From contig USLW01000064.1 in the NCBI GenBank assembly GCA_900555605.1, positions 1 through 8,954 of the forward strand: a stretch of 8,954 nt of DNA. Direction: 5' to 3'. This document shows, piece by piece, positions 1-6,524 of the stretch (within the stretch, counting starts at the first letter, position 1; each line of letters opens with the position of its first letter). The notes below the pieces were generated by a model. It was not told the origin of the DNA, ran no database searches, and saw nothing but the letters and a program-made list of their open reading frames with translations. The translations under genes and the position numbers were made by a program. The DNA is from an uncultured Clostridium sp. (lineage in GTDB: Bacteria > Bacillota > Clostridia > UBA1212 > UBA1255).

Positions 1-1092
1 CACACGAATCTCTGCGGCACGGTCAGATAAAAGACCTGAAAACCACGGTCCGAAGGCTGATCCCAAGTCTCCCGCCACAGCCAGAAAAGCAAACAGCCAT
101 GCGCCGGCCCGAGAGAACCGCTCTGCAGCAAAAACCAGCGTCCCCGGCCACAGCATACCAACTGCAAATCCCGTCAGAGCGCACATAGATAAGGAAAGAA
201 CGGGAATCGTGGAGACAGATAAAATAAAATATCCTAATATTGCCGCGGTAGCCCCAAAGGCCATAAAATGAGATAATTTTATTTTTTTAGCCGTAGCGGA
301 ACTGAAAAGGCGCGACAAGCCAAGCATGCAGGCAAACATACACATACCGCCTGCATCTCCAAAGAGCTTCGGCAGCTTCAGCACGCGCTCCATATATGCG
401 GAGCTCCATTGCACCATGGTGTTTTCCGTACAGCCGCCGAAAAAAATCGTCAACATAAACAATAAGAAGATCGGCTGCTTCAGGACTTGCCGCATTCCCT
501 CCTGCTTTTCCTCCAGAAGCAGTTCCGGCAAAGGCACCAGGAAAGATAAAATCAGCCCTGCCAGCGGAACTGCCATCCAGCAAAGCGTTATCCACTGCCA
601 GCAATCACGGCCGAAAAGATATAAGCAGAATGACGTCAGCAAAACGACCGCCATCTGCCCCCAAGCATAAAAGGAATGCAGCAGCGCCATACTGCCGCCC
701 TTTGAAACACTGGGAATCGCATGAATCAGAGGGCTGATAATAATCTCCAGAAAGCCGCCTGCAACGGAAAAGAAAATCGTGCCTGCCAGAAATCCCGCAT
801 ACGGCTTTGCCAAAAATTCCGGAGACAAGGCAAATACGGCAAGCCCCACAATCGCCAGAATTTCAGATAAAATTAAAAAAGGACGAAAGCCGTGCCGGTC
901 CACCGCTCTGCTGAATAAAATATCACAAATCAGCTGGGTAATAAAGTTAACGCTTACCAGTGTCCCGAGCTGCAGGTAAGAAAGGCCGAAGCTTTCCCGC
1001 AGAGGGATAAACAAAACCGGACATAAATTAATATTGATCGCCTGTACAATATATGAGATATAGCATGTGATCTTTGTACTTGTGAAGTTCAT
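1..1092 (-). CDS. MFS transporter, partial (C-terminus beyond left edge)
   Basis: Major facilitator superfamily permease of the cytoplasmic membrane; the substrate cannot be inferred. The frame is open from an ATG at 1092 to base 1, giving 364 residues without a stop, and the C-terminus is missing. The translation is a run of hydrophobic helices, about 11 to 12 in the visible part. The loop after the second helix carries a motif A-like segment, DILFSRAVDRHGFRP, near residues 50-65. The second half opens with FGGCTENTMVQWSSAYME, which I recall from a group of clostridial MFS proteins of unknown substrate that distantly resemble fucose permeases. An in-frame GTG at 1101 is an alternative start; AAAGGA lies upstream of both. 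The gene has its own promoter (1137-1165) and is divergent from the DUF951 gene. Family confidence is high; transport direction and substrate are unknown. Confidence 0.88.
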   Translation of the reverse strand, partial: MNFTSTKITCYISYIVQAININLCPVLFIPLRESFGLSYLQLGTLVSVNFITQLICDILFSRAVDRHGFRPFLILSEILAIVGLAVFALSPEFLAKPYAGFLAGTIFFSVAGGFLEIIISPLIHAIPSVSKGGSMALLHSFYAWGQMAVVLLTSFCLYLFGRDCWQWITLCWMAVPLAGLILSFLVPLPELLLEEKQEGMRQVLKQPIFLLFMLTIFFGGCTENTMVQWSSAYMERVLKLPKLFGDAGGMCMFACMLGLSRLFSSATAKKIKLSHFMAFGATAAILGYFILSVSTIPVLSLSMCALTGFAVGMLWPGTLVFAAERFSRAGAWLFAFLAVAGDLGSAFGPWFSGLLSDRAAEIRV

Positions 1093-1136
1093 CTTCTGCA
1101 CGCATCCTTTGCATGATGTTTCCGCGTTCAGGGGGG

Positions 1137-1165
1137 ATTATACGCAACCGTACCGCATTTGGCAA
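1137..1165 (-). promoter_or_regulatory. Sigma-A promoter of the MFS gene
   Basis: On the minus strand TTGCCA (1165-1160) is followed after exactly 17 bases by a perfect TATAAT (1142-1137). Transcription would start near 1130, leaving a leader of about 38 bases before the ATG at 1092. The two hexamers match the consensus at 11 of 12... positions other than the last part of the -35 box, so this is among the better promoters in the window. It is inferred from sequence only. Confidence 0.65.
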
Positions 1166-1174
1166 TATCCAATC

Positions 1175-1203
1175 TTGTATTTTTTTTGCTTCACAGGTAA
1201 AAT
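1175..1203 (+). promoter_or_regulatory. Possible promoter of the DUF951 gene
   Basis: TTGTAT (1175-1180) and TAAAAT (1198-1203) are separated by 17 bases and lie about 45 bases upstream of the DUF951 start. The match to the sigma-A consensus is moderate. It stands back-to-back with the MFS promoter, the two -35 boxes being only 9 bases apart, so the two may compete for polymerase or share regulation. Confidence 0.35.
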
Positions 1204-1249
1204 GGAATTCAGTTTCCGGAATCAATATCCGGTATGGGGAGGTTTTCTT

Positions 1250-1438
1250 ATGGATTTACAAATCGGCGATCTGATTACGACAAAAAAACCGCACCCCTGC
1301 GGCAGCGATCAATGGGAGATTCTGCGCACGGGTGCGGATATCAGAATAAAATGCAAAGGCTGCGGCCATCAGGTTATGATTGCAAGAGTCAAACTGGAAA
1401 AAAGCATCAGAGGCATACAGAAGAGGCATATGCCTTAA
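1250..1438 (+). CDS. DUF951 family small protein
   Basis: A 62-residue protein of the DUF951 family, widespread in Firmicutes and of unknown function. The diagnostic stretch is KKPHPCGSDQWEILRTGADI followed by KCKGCGH; the cysteines of CG, CKGC and nearby histidines suggest a small metal-binding or nucleic-acid-binding fold, though that is inference. The start at 1250 is chosen because GGGGAGG (1236-1242) lies 7 bases upstream and because the family begins near MDLQIGD; the frame is open further upstream but without family similarity. The protein is basic and has no signal peptide or membrane segment. Its last 32 bases overlap the 3' end of the convergent sugar kinase gene. Confidence 0.88.
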   Translation: MDLQIGDLITTKKPHPCGSDQWEILRTGADIRIKCKGCGHQVMIARVKLEKSIRGIQKRHMP

Positions 1439-2858
1439 GATATGCATTGTAAAGCTGTGCGTACAGCGCGGCTCTCTCAGGGTTCGGCTTTACGGTGGTC
1501 CGCTCAATTCCGCAATTTAACGCCTGCGACAGGCTGCCAAGCTGCTGCATATGATATAAAATCAATTTCGCGCCGCCCAGCAAAGATGCATGCTGAATAT
1601 TGGATAATTGAATTTCCCTGTTTATGACGGAGGCAAGCATGCCAGACCAGACGGGAGATTTCACAATTCCGCCTGATACGTGAATTTTTTCCGGCTCTCC
1701 TGTCAGCGGAACCAATCCGTCATAGCACTGCTTTAAATTAAAGCATACGCCCTCCAGAACAGAACGATATAGAGAAAATCCCGTATGATATCCGCGCACC
1801 CCGATAAAACCGCCTTTTCGTTCGTCAATCCATCCCGGACTGCGTTCGCCGAATAAAAACGGCAGAAAAATCGCCGGATTCGGATCCTGCAGCACCTCAT
1901 GCTCTGCCATTTCATCTATCTCCCGGAATGAACTGCTGGAAAGTCCCGCATTCTTTCGGATCCAGTCCACACAATTGCAGCAGCCTGCCGTAGCCATACC
2001 AGTCAGATAAGTCCCCGGCGCATAATAGCACCACGCGGACGGTTTCTCCGTAAGCAGCGGCTGCGGTGAAATCATGCGGAGTGCTCCGCTGGTACCTACG
2101 GAAAGCGTCATGATCCCCGGCGCCAGTGCATCGTCTCCCACCTGATTCATTGCGCCGTCCGGATGCGCAGTAATCACCGGAATTCCGGCCTGCAGGCCAA
2201 GATATGCCGCGGCTTCACTGTTCAGCGCTCCGGCCTGCGCATAATCACATAAAGCAGGCATATTGCTCCGGCGCAGACCGAACATCTGCAATAAATCATC
2301 ATCCCAATCGCGTAAATGCGGATTAAAAAGACCTGATCCCGATGCCATGGAATCGCTTTCCAAAACAGAACCGGTCATTTTATAAAATAAATAAGAGCCC
2401 TGATTCAGCAATAAATCATCCGCTTCAACCTGGAGCCCTTTCTCCCGTATCAAATGCAGCATACGAAAGGACACATATGTACCGTTGATCATACAGCCTG
2501 TTTTTTGATACAGCGCCGCGCACTGTACGGGATCCCTCCGAAATTGCCCTGCAATACGGGCGGCGCCGCCGTATGTCCAAGTATATGCTTTTGTTTTCGG
2601 ATTACGCTTGGCATCCAGCAGCAAAGAATTGTGCCAGGTAGAAACAAGCGCGATCCCCTCAATTTTTCGTTCAAAGGCCGATACCAAAGAAGCGCCGGTA
2701 TCCAGAACCGCTTTACAGATCAGATCAGGATCCTGAATTCCGTTTTTACTCATCTCCTCTGTATAGGAAAACGCCGCTACATTATAAATTGCGCCATTCT
2801 CTTCGCAAATCATGGCTTTCGCCGCTGAAGTGCTTGCCTCTAAAATTAAAACCGCCAA
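1407..2858 (-). CDS. FGGY-family carbohydrate kinase (gluconokinase/xylulokinase-like)
   Basis: Cytoplasmic ATP-dependent sugar kinase of the FGGY family, 483 residues, a normal length. Visible marks are the catalytic aspartate in AHPDGAMNQVG (D234), the ATP-domain motif LSVGTSGALR (about 252-261), and a second-signature-like segment GGFIGVRGYHTGFSLYRSVL with LEG after it. The N-terminal phosphate loop is atypical: LILEASTSAAKA instead of the usual D-x-G-T-T-S-x-K, so the first aspartate is glutamate (E7) and the glycine is serine. The general pattern resembles gluconokinases most, but the substrate is not assignable. The start is a TTG at 2858; the next in-frame ATG (residue 16) would cut off the phosphate loop. 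It lies 33 bases after capG and is probably cotranscribed with capFG. Its last 32 bases overlap the convergent DUF951 gene. Confidence 0.88.
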   Translation of the reverse strand: MAVLILEASTSAAKAMICEENGAIYNVAAFSYTEEMSKNGIQDPDLICKAVLDTGASLVSAFERKIEGIALVSTWHNSLLLDAKRNPKTKAYTWTYGGAARIAGQFRRDPVQCAALYQKTGCMINGTYVSFRMLHLIREKGLQVEADDLLLNQGSYLFYKMTGSVLESDSMASGSGLFNPHLRDWDDDLLQMFGLRRSNMPALCDYAQAGALNSEAAAYLGLQAGIPVITAHPDGAMNQVGDDALAPGIMTLSVGTSGALRMISPQPLLTEKPSAWCYYAPGTYLTGMATAGCCNCVDWIRKNAGLSSSSFREIDEMAEHEVLQDPNPAIFLPFLFGERSPGWIDERKGGFIGVRGYHTGFSLYRSVLEGVCFNLKQCYDGLVPLTGEPEKIHVSGGIVKSPVWSGMLASVINREIQLSNIQHASLLGGAKLILYHMQQLGSLSQALNCGIERTTVKPNPERAALYAQLYNAYLKAYASSVCL

Positions 2859-2867
2859 ATCAATCCC

Positions 2868-2875
2868 ATCCTTTC
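2868..2875 (-). promoter_or_regulatory. Ribosome binding site fixing a TTG start
   Basis: GAAAGGAT on the minus strand precedes the TTG at 2858 by about 10 bases, which supports that non-ATG start of the FGGY kinase. The ATG contained in AAAGGATGGG (2869-2867) is in another frame and terminates after seven codons (MGLIWRF), so it cannot start the kinase; whether this mini-frame is translated is unknown. Confidence 0.5.
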
Positions 2876-2891
2876 GCCGTCCGCCTTTTCC

Positions 2892-4034
2892 TTATGACTC
2901 CAGCCAGACCGTTTGTTTTACAATCTTGGCATAGCTTTGTATCAGCTTGACAATCTTTGCCGAAACATTGATATCCATATAGTCCTCCGGCAGACGCGGA
3001 CGTTCTTCCTGCCGGAATAGTTCAACAGCCAATGTTACGGCCTGTTCCACATCACGGCTTTTAATCCCGCCGATTACAATGCTGCCCCGGTCCAGCACCT
3101 CCGGCCGTTCCGTAGAAGTTCTGATCAAAACCGCAGGAAAATGCAGCAGTGCAGATTCCTCCGACAGTGTCCCGCTGTCGGATAAAACACAAAAGCTGTT
3201 GCGCTGCAGCTGATTATAATCAAAAAAGCCGAAAGGCTTCAGGCTGCGTACCAGCGGATGAAAAGAAAAACCGTTTTCCGCCTGACGCTTTTCAATAAAC
3301 TTCATACTTCTCGGATGTGTGGAATAAATCACGGGCATATGGTATTTCTCCGCCATATCATTGATGGCATTCATAAGATCCAGAAAATGCGCCTCATGAT
3401 CGATATTTTCCTCTCTGTGCGCAGATACCAGCAGATATCCGCCGGGGGTGAGGCTTAACTGATTCAGAACCGTACTTGATTCGATCTGCTTCCTATGTGC
3501 CTGCAGTACCTCTGGCATGGGAGATCCCGTTACAAAAATCGTCTTTCCGTCAATGCCTTCACCGAGTAAATATCGTCTGGAATGCTCGGTATACGGTAGA
3601 TTGATGTCGCTGATATGATCTACAATGGTCCTGTTTACCATTTCCGGTACATTCCAGTCCCAGCACCGATTTCCCGCTTCCATATGAAAAATCGGAATCT
3701 TAAGGCGTTTCGCAGAAATTGCGGAAAGTGCGGAATTCGTATCGCCTAAAATCAGAACCGCATCCGGTCTTTCCCGGCTCAGTATTTCGTAGGATTTTGC
3801 AATAATATTGCCCATGCTTTCTCCCAGATGCGCGCCGACACTGTTCAAATAATAATCAGGCTCCCGCAGTCCGAGCTCCTGAAAAAAAACTTCATTCAGC
3901 GTATAATCCCAATTCTGTCCCGTGTGTATCAGAATGTGATTAAAATATCGGTCACAGGCTTTGATACAGGCCGACAGCCGTATAATCTCCGGCCGCGTAC
4001 CGAGAATGGTTGCTACTTTCATTCGGTTCTCCAT
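2892..4034 (-). CDS. capG: CapG-type UDP-N-acetyl sugar 2-epimerase
   Basis: Non-hydrolysing UDP-sugar 2-epimerase of the WecB/MnaA superfamily, CapG/Cap5G branch. In Staphylococcus aureus CapG converts UDP-N-acetyl-L-pneumosamine into UDP-N-acetyl-L-fucosamine, a capsule precursor, in the cytoplasm. The 380 residues match the family length. Motifs in order are GTRPEIIRL (about 12-20), HTGQNWDY, LGDTNSALSA, HMEAGNRCWDWNVPEMVNRT, VTGSPMPEV, SAHREENID, STHPRS, LSDSGTLSEESA and RTSTERPEV. The AGNRCWD and TGSPM wording, rather than AGLRS and TGNT, is what I recall as typical of CapG as opposed to WecB. ATG at 4034 has GGAG 8 bases upstream; a second ATG at 4022 also has GGAG at 6 bases, but the longer form matches the staphylococcal N-terminus better. 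It starts 41 bases after capF, which supports the assignment. Confidence 0.92.
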   Translation of the reverse strand: MENRMKVATILGTRPEIIRLSACIKACDRYFNHILIHTGQNWDYTLNEVFFQELGLREPDYYLNSVGAHLGESMGNIIAKSYEILSRERPDAVLILGDTNSALSAISAKRLKIPIFHMEAGNRCWDWNVPEMVNRTIVDHISDINLPYTEHSRRYLLGEGIDGKTIFVTGSPMPEVLQAHRKQIESSTVLNQLSLTPGGYLLVSAHREENIDHEAHFLDLMNAINDMAEKYHMPVIYSTHPRSMKFIEKRQAENGFSFHPLVRSLKPFGFFDYNQLQRNSFCVLSDSGTLSEESALLHFPAVLIRTSTERPEVLDRGSIVIGGIKSRDVEQAVTLAVELFRQEERPRLPEDYMDINVSAKIVKLIQSYAKIVKQTVWLES

Positions 4035-4075
4035 AACGCAATCTCCATTTTACATAAATTTCCGCATAACGTTTG

Positions 4076-5224
4076 TTACAATTCCTGCGGCTTTTCTGAC
4101 CCATTTGCTTCCTGCTCCACCGGCTCATAATACGTATCCGGATGAGAGGGATCATAAATTTCATTTGCCCACATAAAGGTGATGAGCTCCGTATCTCCCG
4201 TGTTGATGATTGCGTGCGTATATCCCGGCGGGATGTCTACTACCTCTATTTGCGCACCGCTTACCTGATACGTCAGAATCTCGCCTGTACCGATCCTGCG
4301 GAGTCGGATCACAGCAGTTCCGCTGACTACAATAAACTTCTCACACTTTGTATGATGCCAGTGATTTCCCTTTGTGATGCCGGGTTTCGTAATATTTACG
4401 GAAAACTGCCCGCTGCCTGCTGTTTTGATGAGCTCCGTAAAGCTGCCTCTGTCATCTGAATGCATTTTCACCGGATAGCAAAACCCGTTTTCCGGCAGAT
4501 AACTTAAATACGTACTGTACAGAGCCTTCTCAAACGGATCGGAGACGGCCGGAAGATTTAGGCTCTGACGCTGATCATGAAAAAGATAGAGCCGCCGGGC
4601 AAGATCCCCGACACTGGCGTAATACTCCACAGGTACCTTGCAAAATGCCCGGTCACGGCAGATTTCTCCCTTCATTGCAGCCAGAAAAGAGGATATCACA
4701 TCGTCGATATATACAAGACGCAGCAGCGTATCCGCAGCATGAATCGTAATCGGCTGGCCATGCGCAATGTGATCACAGAATGTAGCAACGACACTATTAT
4801 AATTCGGCCGGCACCACTTGCCGAATACATTCGGCAGACGATAGATGAAAACCGGTATGCCGGTCTCTCGTTCATAGGAAAACAGCAGCTCTTCCGCCGC
4901 TTTTTTACTGTTTCCGTACGGATTGCACAGTTCAGCCTGAATCGATGACGACATCAGCAGAGGCGCCCGGTTTCCGTTCTCTTTCAGCAGCTCCAGCAGT
5001 TGTCCGGTCAAGCCCAGATTTCCCTGCATATACTCGGATTCATGCTTCGGTCTGTTTACGCCCGCCAAATGAAAAACAAATGCACAGTCTTGTGTATAAC
5101 GCTTCAGCTGCTCCCGCGTCTGATCAATGTCGAATAGATAAAGATCGCAATATCCCTGATTCCGCAGTTCAGCAACTAAATTTTTTCCGATAAACCCGTT
5201 TGCGCCTGTCACCAGTATTTTCAT
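4076..5224 (-). CDS. capF: CapF-type bifunctional SDR reductase/cupin epimerase
   Basis: CapF makes UDP-N-acetyl-L-pneumosamine from the CapE product, the second step to UDP-N-acetyl-L-fucosamine. The 382-residue protein has the two expected parts. Residues 1 to about 245 form a short-chain dehydrogenase with the nucleotide-binding GANGFIG (7-13), an SSS stretch (92-94) and the catalytic YGNSK (Y103, K107). Residues about 250-370 form a cupin with the probable zinc ligands H288, H290, E295 and H337 in GNHWHHTKCEKF and PPGYTHAI. In staphylococcal CapF the cupin performs C3 epimerisation and the SDR performs C4 reduction. The start at 5224 is chosen because GGAG lies 6 bases upstream and MKILVTGANG is the natural SDR N-terminus; the frame is open further upstream to 5278 but without family similarity. 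It is the first gene of the capF-capG-kinase operon. No capE is present upstream; the neighbour there is divergent. Confidence 0.93.
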   Translation of the reverse strand: MKILVTGANGFIGKNLVAELRNQGYCDLYLFDIDQTREQLKRYTQDCAFVFHLAGVNRPKHESEYMQGNLGLTGQLLELLKENGNRAPLLMSSSIQAELCNPYGNSKKAAEELLFSYERETGIPVFIYRLPNVFGKWCRPNYNSVVATFCDHIAHGQPITIHAADTLLRLVYIDDVISSFLAAMKGEICRDRAFCKVPVEYYASVGDLARRLYLFHDQRQSLNLPAVSDPFEKALYSTYLSYLPENGFCYPVKMHSDDRGSFTELIKTAGSGQFSVNITKPGITKGNHWHHTKCEKFIVVSGTAVIRLRRIGTGEILTYQVSGAQIEVVDIPPGYTHAIINTGDTELITFMWANEIYDPSHPDTYYEPVEQEANGSEKPQEL

Positions 5225-5305
5225 ATCAATCTCCAATCTTCCGCACGTTTGAAATTCGGCAGGCCTCGACTTTGTCAAAATTCCGCATGAAAAATTTATT
5301 TCTCA

Positions 5306-5326
5306 CCGCATGAAAGACTGTCTTTC
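5306..5326. repeat. Short palindrome and direct repeat in the capF leader
   Basis: GAAAGAC (5312-5318) and GTCTTTC (5320-5326) form a 7-bp inverted repeat around one central base. The decamer CCGCATGAAA occurs at 5306-5315, overlapping the left arm, and again at 5283-5292, exactly 23 bases away, about two helical turns. Both lie in the roughly 127-base transcribed leader between the inferred capF transcription start (about 5351) and the capF ATG. They could be operator sites or a weak RNA hairpin; no protein can be named. Confidence 0.3.
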
Positions 5327-5357
5327 TTGTGATCTCCCGTATTGTCCAAACGGTTAT

Positions 5358-5387
5358 ATTATACCATTGCGTGCCCGGTGCTGTAAA
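5358..5387 (-). promoter_or_regulatory. Sigma-A promoter of the capF-capG-kinase operon
   Basis: On the minus strand TTTACA (5387-5382), 18 bases, then a perfect TATAAT (5363-5358). Transcription would start near 5351 and leave an unusually long leader of about 127 bases before capF. No comparable promoter was noticed in the 41- and 33-base gaps inside the operon. Confidence 0.6.
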
Positions 5388-5401
5388 TCATTTTGTACGT
5401 A

Positions 5402-5430
5402 TTGACATAAGCCGGTTTTTATAATACATT
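5402..5430 (+). promoter_or_regulatory. Sigma-A promoter of the metallophosphoesterase gene
   Basis: A perfect TTGACA (5402-5407) is followed after 17 bases by TACATT (5425-5430). The more perfect TATAAT at 5420-5425 is only 12 bases from the -35 box and so is less likely to be used with it. The start would be near 5437, about 65 bases before the ATG. It stands back-to-back with the capF promoter, the -35 boxes being 14 bases apart. Confidence 0.5.
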
Positions 5431-5501
5431 GCATAAGAACCAGTGACAGACGCAGGGAAACAAAAATTGATTTCCACAATCTGAACGATAGGGAGGACGA
5501 T

Positions 5502-6392
5502 ATGTTATACGATTCGATACGTGTGGCTGTTTTTTCGGATATCCATTCAAATTATGCGGCGCTGGAAGCATGCTTGAAGGATTGTAAAATATTCGGTGTT
5601 GACGAATATATCGTCGCAGGTGATCTGATCAGCGACTGGCATCAGCCGAAAGAAACGCTCGGCGCCATCCGGGCGCTGACAAAGCTGGTGATTAAAGGCA
5701 ATAGAGAGCAGTATTTCTGTGAATATGAAAAAAACCGGAATTTGTGGCACATTTATGATCAATACGCTTCTCTTTTATGGACGTATCAGCAGCTTGATCA
5801 CGCAGAACGCGCATATATCGCCGCACTTCCCGAGGCGCTGGTCATAACTGCCGGAAAAAAACAGATCCGTGTGGTGCACGGCTCCGTATTCAGAATGAAC
5901 GAGCTGGTATATCAAAAAAACGGAGCAAAAAGATTGTCCCAATCTTTGAACGCAATCCATGAGGATATTTTACTATTCGGTCATTCCCATGAGCAGTGGA
6001 AATTCAAATATCAAAATAAGCTGGCGATAAATCCCGGCTCCGTCGGCGTCCATTTCAATAAGCAGCAATGTGCCGAATATTGTATTCTTGAGTTAAAAGG
6101 CAGCAGTATCGAGGTCATCTTCCGTCTGGTAGCATATGATTTGGATGAAGCCTTTCTTAATATGATGAAATCCGAGCTCTACAGCATGGCCTATGTTTGG
6201 GTTCTCGTCAATTATCTCGGTATGACAAAGGGCTTTCCCTCCATCAGCGAATTTCTCCGGGATATTAAAGAGGAGCGCCTCCGTTCTGATATTACGGCAA
6301 ATGGCCCGATACCGAATGATATATGGCACAGCGTATTTGAGCGGAAATACGCGCCTATGGTAATCTCCGATATCATAAAAATCGATCTCTGA
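5502..6392 (+). CDS. Calcineurin-like metallophosphoesterase (YfcE/MJ0936-type)
   Basis: Predicted cytoplasmic two-metal phosphoesterase of 296 residues. All metal-binding motifs are present in order: FSDIHSN (D13, H15), AGDLIS (D41), KGNRE (N67), VVHGS (H126) and FGHSH (H161, H163), followed by the NPGSVG turn (177-182) seen in the MJ0936/YfcE group. The substrate is unknown; relatives act on phosphodiesters or phosphomonoesters in vitro. The catalytic domain ends near residue 205; the remaining 90 residues are an extra C-terminal segment I do not recognise, predicted by eye to be mostly helical. The ATG at 5502 has GGGAGG 5 bases upstream. The gene is divergent from capF, has its own promoter and ends before a strong hairpin terminator, so it looks monocistronic. 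Confidence 0.88.
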   Translation: MLYDSIRVAVFSDIHSNYAALEACLKDCKIFGVDEYIVAGDLISDWHQPKETLGAIRALTKLVIKGNREQYFCEYEKNRNLWHIYDQYASLLWTYQQLDHAERAYIAALPEALVITAGKKQIRVVHGSVFRMNELVYQKNGAKRLSQSLNAIHEDILLFGHSHEQWKFKYQNKLAINPGSVGVHFNKQQCAEYCILELKGSSIEVIFRLVAYDLDEAFLNMMKSELYSMAYVWVLVNYLGMTKGFPSISEFLRDIKEERLRSDITANGPIPNDIWHSVFERKYAPMVISDIIKIDL

Positions 6393-6453
6393 CCGCACCA
6401 TAGAGCGATACAATCCAATTTAGCTGCGGCGACCTGAAAGCAAACACATTTTC

Positions 6454-6486
6454 AGCAAATGCCTGCCCTTTTGGCAGGCCTTTGCT
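6454..6486. terminator. Hairpin terminator between convergent genes
   Basis: AGCAAA, one mismatch and GCCTGCC pair with GGCAGGC, one mismatch and TTTGCT around a 5-base loop (6468-6472), giving a stem of 6 plus 7 pairs. It lies 61 bases after the phosphoesterase stop and 38 bases after the stop of the convergent ydbC-like gene, so it can end both transcripts. The uridine tracts on both strands are short and interrupted, so efficiency is uncertain. Confidence 0.7.
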
Positions 6487-6524
6487 TTCGGATGGACGAT
6501 TTGAAGAAGCTCGTTTCAGAGCCA

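Noticed and set aside
326..670. Plus-strand open frame of 114 codons
   Set aside because: It lies antisense to the MFS gene, its translation has no family features, and the opposite strand encodes a continuous membrane protein throughout.
1028..1225. Minus-strand frame of 65 codons before and over the MFS start
   Set aside because: It spans the MFS promoter and overlaps the MFS gene in another frame, with no recognisable domain.
2454..2828. Plus-strand frame of 124 codons
   Set aside because: It is antisense to the FGGY kinase, whose motifs account for this DNA; its own translation resembles nothing.
4577..4948. Plus-strand frame of 123 codons
   Set aside because: It is antisense to the SDR half of capF and has no ribosome binding site or domain.
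5225..5278. Longer N-terminus for CapF from a start at 5278
   Set aside because: The extra 18 residues match no SDR N-terminus, while the ATG at 5224 has GGAG at 6 bases and begins directly with the Rossmann strand.
4053..5296. ATGCGGAA-type similarity between the capF leader and the capF-capG gap
   Set aside because: The shared stretch is only about eight bases with A/T-rich flanks, so chance is a sufficient explanation.
5402..5425. TTGACA with the perfect TATAAT at 5420-5425
   Set aside because: The spacing of 12 bases is too short for sigma-A; TACATT at 5425-5430 has the ideal 17.
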